From the NCBI GenBank assembly GCA_963422705.1, contig OY730443.1:1798001-1862000 (forward strand): a stretch of 64,000 bases of DNA. The letters run 5' to 3'. The notes beneath the pieces were generated by a model, which was given only the letters and a program-made list of their open reading frames with translations, did no database searches and was not told where the DNA came from. This document shows, one piece after another, positions 25,329 to 33,811 of this stretch. Within the stretch, counting starts at the first letter, position 1; each line of letters opens with the position of its first letter. Source of the stretch: G963422705 sp963422705 (lineage in GTDB: Bacteria; Poribacteria; WGA-4E; WGA-3G). The position numbers and the translations under genes were made by a program.

Positions 25329-25724
25329 TCACAGTGCTTTCCCAAAACACAACACATAACCGTCGGTGTCTTTGACTTCAAAGGCACGAAGCCCGTCCTC
25401 AGTGTCTTTGAGTGGCACGTGAAACTGCACGCCGCGGGATTCAAACTCTGAAAAGAGCGCGTCCGGATTTGAACACCGAACGAAGGCATCCCATCTTGCC
25501 TCCTCATGCCGAGTAGGGTTTGGTAAGGGAGGGATATCTCCGGTGATATGTTTAAGAAGGAGTCGCACGTTATCGCGATGCACTATCGCAAAAAACGGAT
25601 TCTCTTCCGGAAAAAGCATATCTGTCTCAAAACCGAGTTTTTGATTGTAGAAGTCTATCGAAGCCTCAAGGTTATCAACAATAAAAAACGGGAAAATCGC
25701 CTCAAGCGTTGAATCTTGCGCCAT
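25329..25724 (-). CDS. VOC (glyoxalase/bleomycin resistance) family protein
   Basis: A 131-residue vicinal-oxygen-chelate protein with two beta-alpha-beta-beta-beta modules: FPFFIVDNLEASIDFYNQKLGF begins the first and the DALFSEFESRGVQF...FEVKDTDGYVLCF block ends the second. Members include glyoxalases, antibiotic-binding proteins and dioxygenases; nothing here picks one. GAGGGAG lies upstream of the ATG. Its neighbours (sod side, relic region) do not suggest a role. Confidence 0.85.
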   Translation of the reverse strand: MAQDSTLEAIFPFFIVDNLEASIDFYNQKLGFETDMLFPEENPFFAIVHRDNVRLLLKHITGDIPPLPNPTRHEEARWDAFVRCSNPDALFSEFESRGVQFHVPLKDTEDGLRAFEVKDTDGYVLCFGKAL

Positions 25725-25773
25725 TGTCTACTCCCTCTGTCCTCTAAAATTTTTGCATGTATAATGCTTTAAC

Positions 25774-25793
25774 AGATTTCGGTAACGAAATCT
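25774..25793. repeat. Perfect 8-bp inverted repeat with GTAA loop
   Basis: AGATTTCG (25774-25781), GTAA, CGAAATCT (25786-25793), about 50 bp upstream of the VOC gene. It could be an operator or an RNA hairpin with a GNRA loop. Confidence 0.5.
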
Positions 25794-25887
25794 CATTATC
25801 TGTTTAGAAACAATATTCCATCTATGATACGATATTATGTCTATTTTTTGCTAGTTAAAATTGCGAAAAAAAATCCGTTCTTTCAAT

Positions 25888-25908
25888 TTGATATCAATTT
25901 GATATCAA
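25888..25908. promoter_or_regulatory. Two 10-bp palindromes one helical turn apart
   Basis: TTGATATCAA occurs at 25888-25897 and again at 25899-25908, an 11-bp period, in an AT-rich non-coding stretch. This arrangement suits cooperative binding of a dimeric repressor; no regulator gene is adjacent. Confidence 0.4.
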
Positions 25909-25936
25909 TTCACATCTCGAATATAATTTAATTTAG

Positions 25937-26095
25937 GCAGAAAATCGGAAACCGCCGCTGCGATATACGCACACCGCGCTCGTTGAAGACTTTGTCAATC
26001 ATGTTAAGACGGATGCCGCCATCCGCTGCTCAGGAGCGTCTGGATTAAAAACCAATGCCGTCATTGAGCAGATTTATACAGATTCACGACGGTAA
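25937..26095 (+). pseudogene. C-terminal scrap of a Gfo/Idh/MocA oxidoreductase
   Basis: The plus strand reads a frame ending VEDFVNHVKTDA, AIRCSGASGLKTNAVIEQIY and a stop at 26093-26095. This is the typical C-terminal end of a Gfo/Idh/MocA dehydrogenase (a DFVNAI...G...EDGL-type helix followed by AVIEAIYxSSR). Upstream the frame is lost within AT-rich DNA, so the rest of the gene has been deleted. The intact gene that follows is on the other strand and is a different paralog. Confidence 0.65.
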
Positions 26096-26253
26096 AACCG
26101 GGCATTCCTGGGATTCGATAGTATCGTTGATTTCTGAATGGGGACACTCAAGATGCCGGCCACATCTGAGGAAAAGTGAAATCCCGCTGGCAACAGAATT
26201 TTGGGGACACACATGGCAGCCCTTCAAATTATGAGCGGCGTTACGATAAATGC

Positions 26254-27408
26254 CTACGAATTCATACGCCCTGATTTCAACGCTAACCACTCTCCATAAT
26301 CCCGTGGCATTTTGTTTGGCGGCTTCAAGCCCGCTTCTTCGCGCCAGCGAAGCAGGGGGTGGCGCCTGTCCGCTTGTGGGAGCTCAACTCTTTTGCCATA
26401 AGCCGCCGATTCAAAGATACCCATCATCATTTCAAGGATGTGACGGCCGGCAGCCCCGCTGCATTCATGTTCCCTATCTTCGTCTAAGGCGCGGACGTAT
26501 TCCTCCACAAACCAATAATCTGCTTCCGCTGTTCCACTTTTAGCATCATAATGCTCAGGATAGATAAGTTCTAATGCCTCCCACGGCGCGCGCGTTCGCT
26601 CCGGGACATAGTGCGGATGTGGCAGCCACCAGGCGCCACCGCTTTTCCAAAACAGCCTACCTTCTGTTCCATAGAGTTCCATCGCGTAGGCAGCTGTATC
26701 CATCTTATCAAACCGGTGTTGAAGCAGCGTTCCGGTAACGTTGTCTTCATACTGCAGCGTAGCGGTAATATATTCCCCGGCGATGGTTCCCATGCCGCTA
26801 GGTGAGGGTACAACGTCCGCTGGCACGATGGGCTGCCCGCCGTTCGTGAGATGCGCGACAACACTTCTGCAACGTTCCCCAAAATGCAACATGTTGTTAA
26901 GCATATGCGTCCCGATGTTCATCAAGCCGTATCCACCGTAGTACCCTTTCCCACTACCATAAATATATCGCAGTTCACCAATTTTGCCGGCATCAAAAGC
27001 ACGCGCGAGCGCCTGCATCGCCGCACCGACACGTCCTTGGTGATGAACGGCAACCTTGACATTTTTCTCCGATGCTTTAGCAATGACTGCATCCGCTTGA
27101 ACCAAATCCACACACATCGGTTTTTCTACCTCAATGTGGACGCCGTGTTCCAAGACGCGCATACACAAGTCATAATGAAATTCTGTGCCGGTGGGAATCG
27201 CGACGAGTTCCGGCCCCGTCTGTTGAATCATCTCATCGAATTCCGCGAACCGCGCTGTGACGTTGACTTCGTCACCCAATGTATCGCGCCGTTCTGCAAT
27301 GATGTCACAGAGCCCAACAATCTGGGTGCGCGGATGTGCGTGGTACGCACGGGCCGCCGCCGTGCCACGTCCTCTGCAGCCTAAAATTGCGACACGGTAG
27401 GTTTTCAT
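26254..27408 (-). CDS. Gfo/Idh/MocA family dehydrogenase
   Basis: A 384-residue NAD(P)-dependent oxidoreductase. The Rossmann N-terminus VAILGCRGRGTAAARAY is followed by HIEVEKPMC (the conserved EKP lysine that contacts substrate) and a C-terminal alpha/beta domain with NIGTHMLNNMLHFG, where the GTH motif supplies the usual catalytic histidine. Probably acts on a sugar, inositol or related polyol. A GGGGGAG site precedes the ATG, 14 nt after the DUF58 gene stop, so the two are likely cotranscribed. Confidence 0.88.
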   Translation of the reverse strand: MKTYRVAILGCRGRGTAAARAYHAHPRTQIVGLCDIIAERRDTLGDEVNVTARFAEFDEMIQQTGPELVAIPTGTEFHYDLCMRVLEHGVHIEVEKPMCVDLVQADAVIAKASEKNVKVAVHHQGRVGAAMQALARAFDAGKIGELRYIYGSGKGYYGGYGLMNIGTHMLNNMLHFGERCRSVVAHLTNGGQPIVPADVVPSPSGMGTIAGEYITATLQYEDNVTGTLLQHRFDKMDTAAYAMELYGTEGRLFWKSGGAWWLPHPHYVPERTRAPWEALELIYPEHYDAKSGTAEADYWFVEEYVRALDEDREHECSGAAGRHILEMMMGIFESAAYGKRVELPQADRRHPLLRWREEAGLKPPNKMPRDYGEWLALKSGRMNS

Positions 27409-27422
27409 CGCTCCCCCATTTT

Positions 27423-28322
27423 CTACTTTCGATGTGATAGATACGCCGACAGCGCGTAATCAAACGGTGTCGAAGTATCCATCTGGACATAATCAATTAA
27501 ACTTGCGCCGCATCCACGGCGATAACTCTGGATAAACTCGTTGAGGCGCTCGAGATAGGCAGCCTTCAACGTGTTCGCCTGTGTTGAAAGCGTCTGTCCG
27601 GTTTCCAAATCCCGAAAAACAACTGAACCTTCGTAGGGGAAGGTGAGCTCATCCCGGTCCAGTAGATGAAAAACGATAACCTCATGTTTTTGATGACGGA
27701 GGTACTTCAAAGCGGAGATAACCTCGGCCGGTTCATCAAGAAGATCGGAAATGACGATAACAAGTCCTCGCCTCACAATCCGTTTTGCCAGTTCATGGAA
27801 CAGCCTGCTCAGATTCGTTTCGTTTCCGGGCTGTGCCCCCTCTAACGCGGACAGAATCGCACGGAGGTGCGTTGCTGCCCCGCGGGGTGGAATGTATTCC
27901 GTAATATTCGTATCGAAGATTGCCAATCCAACAGAGTCACGTTGTTTCAGCATAAGATACGTCAAAGAGGCTGCGAGGTAACAGCCGTATTCAAACTTCG
28001 TTAACGTTTTTCGTTTGGTGTTTCCTTGACTAAAATTCATGGATGCGCTCGTATCGAGAAGGATATACGCCCGGAGATTGGTTTCCTCCTCAAATTTTTT
28101 GATATAGTACCGGTCGGATTTTCCGAAGACTTTCCAGTCAATATAACGGATTTCATCCCCGGGCATGTATTGTCGATGCTCGGCGAATTCGACACTAAAT
28201 CCCTGGTACGGGCTTTTGTGTAATCCGGTAATAAACCCCTCCACGACAAGGCGGGCGACTAGCTCCATACCACCGAGACGAGAGAGCGCGGCGGGCTCCA
28301 GATATTTATGAGATGCTTGCAT
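27423..28322 (-). CDS. DUF58 domain protein (vWA-like)
   Basis: A 299-residue DUF58 protein. The signature EFAEHRQYMPGDEIRYIDWKVFGKSDRYYIKKFEEE is spread over about 43-79, followed by a vWA-like fold starting at AYILLDTSASMNFS, a MIDAS-type DxSxS metal site. DUF58 proteins usually sit beside a MoxR ATPase and membrane vWA proteins in cell-envelope or enzyme-maturation clusters. None is adjacent here; neighbours are metH upstream and a Gfo/Idh/MocA gene downstream. Role unknown. Confidence 0.88.
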   Translation of the reverse strand: MQASHKYLEPAALSRLGGMELVARLVVEGFITGLHKSPYQGFSVEFAEHRQYMPGDEIRYIDWKVFGKSDRYYIKKFEEETNLRAYILLDTSASMNFSQGNTKRKTLTKFEYGCYLAASLTYLMLKQRDSVGLAIFDTNITEYIPPRGAATHLRAILSALEGAQPGNETNLSRLFHELAKRIVRRGLVIVISDLLDEPAEVISALKYLRHQKHEVIVFHLLDRDELTFPYEGSVVFRDLETGQTLSTQANTLKAAYLERLNEFIQSYRRGCGASLIDYVQMDTSTPFDYALSAYLSHRK

Positions 28323-28359
28323 GTGCGTTCCTCATTCAAACCGTTTCGGGCGTAGAAAT

Positions 28360-31300
28360 TCAACGTTTGTCAAGCAGCGGTTTGAGCCAACGTTCCGCCG
28401 TTTCGTGTCCTGTGCGTTCGGCGTAGTCGGCGACTTGATCTTCCCCGATTCGGGCGATGCTGAAATACCGGGCCTCCGGATGCGAATAATACCATCCACT
28501 GACGGATGCCGCCGGTGCCATGGCGAGGTTCTCGGTTAGCGAGATGCCGGTATTTTCCTCAACGTTCAGTAAATTAAAGAGTACCCGCTTTTGGTTGTGG
28601 TCCGGGCAGGCCGGATAGCCGGGTGCCGGGCGAATTCCTCGGTATGCTTCTGCAATGAGTGAATCGTTATCCAACGTTTCGTCGTCTGCGTAGCCCCAGA
28701 GTGTTTTCCGAACGTGTTGATGCATCCGCTCAGCGAACGCTTCCACGAGCCTGTCAGCCAAGGCTTTTGCCATAATGCTGTTATAATCGTCCTGTTTTTT
28801 CTCAAATTCGGCGCAGAGTTCAGCGATACCGATGCCTGTCGTTACTGCAAATGCCCCAATATAATCCGGCGGGGCAGTCGCCTTCGGTGCGATAAAATCG
28901 CCGAGACTGAGATTTGGTCTTCCGAACGGTTGTTCTGTCTGTTGACGGAGGTGATATAGCGTCGCTCGCACCTCTGTCCTCGATTCATCAACGTAAATTT
29001 CGGTATCTTCGCCGAGAGTATTGGCGGGAAAAATGCCGACGACGCCGCGGGCGCGCACCCTTTTTTCTTCAATGAGCTCCGTGAGGAGAGCTTCCGCATC
29101 GTTAAAGAGTTCGCGCGCTTCAGGTTGGAGCGCGCGCGCCTTTAAGCAGGCTATCTTCACACGGATACCCCACGTCGCGAAGAACGGAATCCAATCAATA
29201 TAGTCAACTAATTCTGCTAACGGATAATCGTCAAAAACCGTGGTGCCGTTTTTCTGTGGAACAGGCGGTTGATAATTCCGCCAGTCGGGTGTAAATTTTC
29301 GCTGTCGCGCCACGGAAAACGGTAACAAATTCACCTGTTGCCTGTTTTTAGCACGACGTTCCCGAATTTCTGCATACGTTCGCCGCGTTTCCTCGGTGAA
29401 CTCACGCTGTTTTTCAAGACTCAGTAGTGAACTGACAACTCCAACGCTTCTTGACGCGTCCTTGACATGAACGGTTGGGCCGCTGTACGTAGGTTCAATT
29501 TGAACTGCCGTATGCACCTTGGATGTCGTCGCGCCGCCAATCAGGAGTGGCAGGTTAAAATCTTGGCGTTCCATCTCCGATGCGACATGCACCATTTCAT
29601 CTAACGACGGTGTAATCAATCCGCTAAGTCCGATGATGTCCGCGTTTTCTTTCCGCGCGGTTTCCAGAATCTCTTCTGCGGGGATGCGGACGCCTAAGTC
29701 AATGACATCGTAGTTGTTACAGCCGAGGACAACGCCGACAATATTTTTACCGATGTCGTGTACATCTCCTTTAACAGTCGCCATCACAATTCTGGGGCGC
29801 TTTTCCTTCAGAGTCTGATGATTTGCATCGTTTTGCTGTGCCTCTTCAATATATGGCTGTAGGTATGCCACTGCCTTTTTCATCACTCGCGCACTTTTGA
29901 CGACTTGCGGAAGAAACATTTTACCTGCACCGAAAAGTTCTCCGACTTGATTCATGCCGTCCATCAAAGGCCCCTCAATCACCTGGATAGGACGTTGATA
30001 GTGCTGCCGTGCTTCTTCGGTGTCCGTCTCAATAAATTCAAGTATCCCTTCAACGAGGGCATGTCGGAGCCGCCTTTCAATTGGGAGTTGTCGCCATTCC
30101 CGGGTGACATGCCGGCGTTTAGTCTTTCCTCTCAGCGTCTCAGCAAGGGTAACCAGTCTGTCGGTTGCGTCCGAACGCCTGTTGAACAAAACATCTTCAA
30201 CTGCATTAAGGAGTTCTTTCGGTATTTCATCATAGACTGCGAGCTGCCCGGCATTGACGATGCCCATGTCCATGCCGCCTCTGATAGCATGATAAAGAAA
30301 TGCGGCGTGCATCGCCTCGCGCACGGTATCGTTTCCGCGGAAAGCAAACGAAATGTTACTGACGCCGCCACTTACCAAGGCGTGCGGACAGCTGGCCTTA
30401 ATCTCCCGGCATGCGTCAATAAATGCTTTTGCGTAGTCGTTGTGTGCCTCCAGTCCGGTAGCAACGGCGAAAATATTCGCATCGAATATGATATCCTCCG
30501 GTGGAAATTTAGCGTTTTCGGTGAGAAGGTGATACGCTCTACGACAGATATCGACTTTCCGTTGATACGTTTCGGCTTGTCCTTGTTCGTCAAACGCCAT
30601 GACAACGACAGCCGCCCCATAACGACGTATCTGCCGGGCCTTGTCTAAAAAATCGTTCTCTCCGTCTTTCAGACTAATGGAATTAACAACCCCTTTCCCT
30701 TGAATACAAGCGAGTCCTGCCTCTATGACATCCCATCGGCTTGAGTCGAGCATGATGGGGACGCGGCTAATATCCGTTTCTCCCGCGAGCAGGTTCAGGA
30801 ATTTCACCATTGCCATTTTGGCATCCAACATGCCGGCGTCCATATTAATATCAATAAGTTGCGCGCCATTTTCCACTTGAGTCCGTGCAACTTCCAGCGC
30901 TGCCTCGTAGTTCCCTTTTTTAATCAACGTCGCGAATTGGCGGGAACCTGTTACGTTTGTACGTTCACCGACGTTAATAAAGAGAGAGTCCGGTGTGATG
31001 TTAAAAGCCTCTAGCCCGCTGAGTCTGGATGCATGTTTTTGGGGTGGCGGCTGTCGAGGTGGGTATTCAGCAGCAACCGCGGCGATGTGCTCAATGTGTT
31101 CCGGGCGCGTCCCACAACACCCGCCGACGATGTTCAGAAAGTTGTTTTGAGCAAACTCGTGAATGTAGCCGCCTATTTCAGCCGGTGTCTGTGTGTAGTG
31201 CCCGAGTTCATTCGGAAGTCCGGCATTCGGATAGCAGATGGTGGGAATGTCTACGATTTTCGCCATTTCAGCAAGATAAGGGCGAATCTGTTCTGAACCG

Positions 31301-32127
31301 AAGCCACAGTTTAAGCCGACAGCCAACAGTTCAACGTGACGAACGGAATTCCAGAACGCCTCCACCGTCTGACCGGATAGGTTTCTGCCACCACCGCCGC
31401 TTCTGTCAGAGGAGACGATGAGTGGAATATCAATCCCACGCGCCTCAAAAAGTGTCTGAATTGCGAAGAGTGCCGCTTTACAGTTCAGCGTATCCATCAC
31501 AGTTTCAATCAAGAGGATTTCCGCGCCACCGTCGATTAAACCGGCCGCTTGGGTAGTGTACGCAGCAACCAGTTGAGCAAAGCTGATGTTGCGGTGGCCC
31601 GGGTCATTTACATTCGGCGAGATAGAGCAGCTCCGATTCGTAGGGCCGATGCTCCCTGCGACGAAGCGCGGTTTTTCAGGAGATGTCCATTTGTCCGTTA
31701 CCTCGCGTGCAAGAGACGCCGCTGCGTAATTCACTTGATACGCGATATCCGATTTTCGAGCACAAGCGCTTCCACCGACTTCATCAGCTGCTACCTTTGA
31801 AATACACTCCAAGGAAACGTCCGGGACAGATGCGAGTTGATAATCCGCCATCGAAACTGCTGTGCTTGTGAACGTATTGGTTGAAATAATGTCCGCACCT
31901 GCTTCACAGTAACCGGCATGGATTTCCCGCACAATCTGAGGTTGTGTTATGGAAAGAATGTCGTTATACCCTTTGAGTTCACATGAATGGTTTGCAAACT
32001 GTTCGCCACGAAAATCTGACTCCGACAGGCGATAACTCTGCAGCATCGAGCCCATCGCACCGTCCAAAACTAAGATGCATTCCTTCAGCCGGTTTTTAAG
32101 AGATGTTACTTGCTCAATTTGTGTCAT
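28360..32127 (-). CDS. metH: Cobalamin-dependent methionine synthase
   Basis: A 1255-residue MetH that moves the methyl group of methyltetrahydrofolate to homocysteine via cobalamin. The modules are in canonical order. First comes the homocysteine domain with zinc cysteines (GLNCGFG, GGCCGTRPEH). Next are the pterin domain (NVGERTNVTGSRQF...) and the B12 cap with the B12 domain (DVHDIGKN, the His ligand motif). Last is the AdoMet reactivation domain (RPAPGYPACPDH). I chose the ATG at 32125-32127, because homologs begin near this point and the longer frame starts at a GTG without support. A 130-nt leader with two hairpins precedes it. Confidence 0.95.
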   Translation of the reverse strand: MTQIEQVTSLKNRLKECILVLDGAMGSMLQSYRLSESDFRGEQFANHSCELKGYNDILSITQPQIVREIHAGYCEAGADIISTNTFTSTAVSMADYQLASVPDVSLECISKVAADEVGGSACARKSDIAYQVNYAAASLAREVTDKWTSPEKPRFVAGSIGPTNRSCSISPNVNDPGHRNISFAQLVAAYTTQAAGLIDGGAEILLIETVMDTLNCKAALFAIQTLFEARGIDIPLIVSSDRSGGGGRNLSGQTVEAFWNSVRHVELLAVGLNCGFGSEQIRPYLAEMAKIVDIPTICYPNAGLPNELGHYTQTPAEIGGYIHEFAQNNFLNIVGGCCGTRPEHIEHIAAVAAEYPPRQPPPQKHASRLSGLEAFNITPDSLFINVGERTNVTGSRQFATLIKKGNYEAALEVARTQVENGAQLIDINMDAGMLDAKMAMVKFLNLLAGETDISRVPIMLDSSRWDVIEAGLACIQGKGVVNSISLKDGENDFLDKARQIRRYGAAVVVMAFDEQGQAETYQRKVDICRRAYHLLTENAKFPPEDIIFDANIFAVATGLEAHNDYAKAFIDACREIKASCPHALVSGGVSNISFAFRGNDTVREAMHAAFLYHAIRGGMDMGIVNAGQLAVYDEIPKELLNAVEDVLFNRRSDATDRLVTLAETLRGKTKRRHVTREWRQLPIERRLRHALVEGILEFIETDTEEARQHYQRPIQVIEGPLMDGMNQVGELFGAGKMFLPQVVKSARVMKKAVAYLQPYIEEAQQNDANHQTLKEKRPRIVMATVKGDVHDIGKNIVGVVLGCNNYDVIDLGVRIPAEEILETARKENADIIGLSGLITPSLDEMVHVASEMERQDFNLPLLIGGATTSKVHTAVQIEPTYSGPTVHVKDASRSVGVVSSLLSLEKQREFTEETRRTYAEIRERRAKNRQQVNLLPFSVARQRKFTPDWRNYQPPVPQKNGTTVFDDYPLAELVDYIDWIPFFATWGIRVKIACLKARALQPEARELFNDAEALLTELIEEKRVRARGVVGIFPANTLGEDTEIYVDESRTEVRATLYHLRQQTEQPFGRPNLSLGDFIAPKATAPPDYIGAFAVTTGIGIAELCAEFEKKQDDYNSIMAKALADRLVEAFAERMHQHVRKTLWGYADDETLDNDSLIAEAYRGIRPAPGYPACPDHNQKRVLFNLLNVEENTGISLTENLAMAPAASVSGWYYSHPEARYFSIARIGEDQVADYAERTGHETAERWLKPLLDKR

Positions 32128-32140
32128 TGTTTGCCATATT

Positions 32141-32215
32141 GTGGAACCATTTGGTTCTTCGTTGAGAAGGAATATCACAAGATGTCACCGTGCCGGAAAT
32201 CTCCGCCTCGTGACA
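32141..32215 (-). promoter_or_regulatory. Structured leader of metH
   Basis: Two possible hairpins lie in the metH leader: TGTCAC/GTGACA arms at 32183-32188 and 32210-32215 around a small CGG/CCG stem, and GAACCA-AA-TGGTTC just before the start codon. I do not recognise a cobalamin, SAM or SAH riboswitch consensus in it. Confidence 0.35.
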
Positions 32216-32236
32216 CCCCGTAAATCTGAGAACATG

Positions 32237-32266
32237 TTGATATTATGATGTATTTGCGTATATACT
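32237..32266 (+). promoter_or_regulatory. Promoter of the hypothetical gene at 32287
   Basis: TTGATA (32237-32242), 18 bp, TATACT (32261-32266). The expected transcript start lies only about 14 nt before the GTG start codon. Confidence 0.5.
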
Positions 32267-32293
32267 ATACCACACCAGCTTAAGTTGTGTCCA
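32264..32293 (-). promoter_or_regulatory. Promoter of metH, overlapping the divergent promoter
   Basis: On the complement: TGGACA (32288-32293), 18 bp, TATAGT (32264-32269). Its -10 shares bases with the -10 of the plus-strand promoter, so both cannot be occupied at once. Confidence 0.45.
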
Positions 32294-32841
32294 CCTTAGC
32301 ATCGGAAGAAAATTTGTTATTCTCTACCAAAAAAGAACAGAACCGGCATCAGAACACTAGCAAGCAACATGCTTGCACCCTTGAATCTTCGCTTCATGGG
32401 CACAAATACGCAATCCACTTTGACATCACCCCGGAGGCTGCGCAGCCCGATAGCAGCAATGAAGGGTGCTATGAAATGCCGTACCTCAATACGGAACTCT
32501 GTATTTTAATTGCCGAACTGCTCCCACTTTTTGAAGGGTTTCCTCAGGCGGTTTGGATTTCACAGCAGCGTCTTGAGGAGGGGCACGGTTTTTGTCGAAT
32601 TGTTTTTTGGACATTCGCTGAATCCGCCGATGCAATAAAAACATTCGATATCTGGTTTCAAGCAATCTTTCGAAAAAGCCGCGTCACAGAAACTTTGGAA
32701 CGTCTCGTTGCGTGCGCATTAGAGGAAGCCGGCGATTTCGAAATCGCTTTGAACGACTGGGCGCGATTGCATGTAACGCAAAAAGATACGCAGAAAGCGA
32801 TGCAGAAGGTAGCAAGCAACATGCTTGCTGCTGAACGTTAA
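32287..32841 (+). CDS. Hypothetical protein, 184 residues
   Basis: Not recognised. The frame starts at a GTG 21 nt after a promoter-like -10. The central part (about 60-150) reads as a mixed alpha/beta domain (CILIAELLPLFEGFPQAVWISQQRL, CRIVFWTFAESADAIKTFDIWFQAIF). Two copies of a GTAG/CTAG palindrome lie inside the frame, near the N-terminus (KQHACTLE) and over the last codons (VASNMLAAER), so both protein ends may be recent additions. No signal peptide or transmembrane segment. Confidence 0.5.
   Translation: MSTLASEENLLFSTKKEQNRHQNTSKQHACTLESSLHGHKYAIHFDITPEAAQPDSSNEGCYEMPYLNTELCILIAELLPLFEGFPQAVWISQQRLEEGHGFCRIVFWTFAESADAIKTFDIWFQAIFRKSRVTETLERLVACALEEAGDFEIALNDWARLHVTQKDTQKAMQKVASNMLAAER
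32357..32376 (+). repeat. Palindrome class E copy 1 (CTAG-headed)
   Basis: CTAG followed by CAAGCAACATGCTTG, identical in the palindrome to copy 2. It lies in the 5' part of the hypothetical gene. Confidence 0.7.
32809..32828 (+). repeat. Palindrome class E copy 2 (GTAG-headed)
   Basis: GTAG followed by CAAGCAACATGCTTG (CAAGCA/TGCTTG arms), overlapping the last codons of the hypothetical gene. Confidence 0.75.
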
Positions 32842-32893
32842 ACCGTTCGGATATCGATACGATATATCCGCCCTGCTAAAACAGAAATTAGTA

Positions 32894-32923
32894 TTGACAT
32901 CCGAAGATAAAATATGCTACACT
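32894..32923 (+). promoter_or_regulatory. Promoter of lolA
   Basis: TTGACA (32894-32899), an 18-bp spacer and TACACT (32918-32923), about 100 bp before lolA. It probably also serves pgsA and thpR. Confidence 0.6.
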
Positions 32924-33020
32924 ATAATAAATAATATGAGACGGGCACTGATAAAAATTCTGTCGTGCTGAACGGCTAGCAACGGCTAACGGTGCTAATG
33001 AATATACGGATTGGCAGGTT

Positions 33021-33767
33021 ATGAAAAATATCTATCGCGGTACTGTCTTAGTAACGCTTTTTATCTGCTTAACTTTCGGAACGCTTGTCAGCGGATATGG
33101 CCAAGAATCCCATACCTTCACCGTTGAAGAAATCTTTCAAAATTTTAAAAAGGCATACGAGAAATCAGAGAATTTTAGTGCCGAATTTGTGGAAACAACG
33201 TTGTTCGCGAATCGGGAAAACGTTGCCCGAGGGCGGTTTATATTTGGGAAACCGAATCTTCTGCGTAAGGAATATCTTGATAGGAAAGATGATTCGAAAA
33301 TTATCCAGTTGACCGTTTTAGACGGCGAGTATGGATGGACGTACACCCCTTTGCTCAATCAGATTAATAAGATGAGGTTGAATCAATCCACACGCAACGA
33401 ATTATTACCCGGTATTGGGCAATCGCTTGAAGATGTACCAAAAAACTATGACATGGCACTGATTCCCGATGACATCGCGAACCGGAGAGGGGTGCACCAA
33501 ATTCGGCTAATCCCGAAACCGCACCTGGTGCGGCCAGCAACGTCGCAAACAGCTATTGGAATTACTCAGGAAACCGTTGAGATCTGGCTTAAAGCAGGTG
33601 AGTGGCTGCCCGTCCAATTTGGATACAAAACCGAATTTGATGATGGAAGCACACAGAGCGTCATTGTCGCCCTTAAGAAGATTGAACGTAATAAAAAGTT
33701 AGCCCCGGAATTTTTCACGTTTGTCGCGCCGAAGGATGCAGAAATAATCGAGCTTTCTGATGAATAG
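33021..33767 (+). CDS. lolA: Outer-membrane lipoprotein carrier protein LolA-like
   Basis: A 248-residue periplasmic carrier. A Sec signal peptide covers about residues 1-27 (hydrophobic VLVTLFICLTFGTLVSG). The mature part follows the LolA pattern: KAYEKSENFSAEFVETTL, ARGRFIFGKPNLLRKEY, DGEYGWTYTPLLNQI, VEIWLKAGEWLPVQ. It would ferry lipoproteins from the inner to the outer membrane, which is evidence for a diderm cell. LolA-fold proteins of other roles exist, so the exact cargo is inferred. pgsA follows 44 nt on. Confidence 0.82.
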   Translation: MKNIYRGTVLVTLFICLTFGTLVSGYGQESHTFTVEEIFQNFKKAYEKSENFSAEFVETTLFANRENVARGRFIFGKPNLLRKEYLDRKDDSKIIQLTVLDGEYGWTYTPLLNQINKMRLNQSTRNELLPGIGQSLEDVPKNYDMALIPDDIANRRGVHQIRLIPKPHLVRPATSQTAIGITQETVEIWLKAGEWLPVQFGYKTEFDDGSTQSVIVALKKIERNKKLAPEFFTFVAPKDAEIIELSDE

Positions 33768-33811
33768 TCCATAGCCTTTACAACACATTTTTATAATGTT
33801 GCGCGGCAAAC

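Noticed and set aside
32141..32257. metH leader as a known cobalamin, SAM or SAH riboswitch
   Set aside because: The two stems are short and I cannot match any of the consensus loops.
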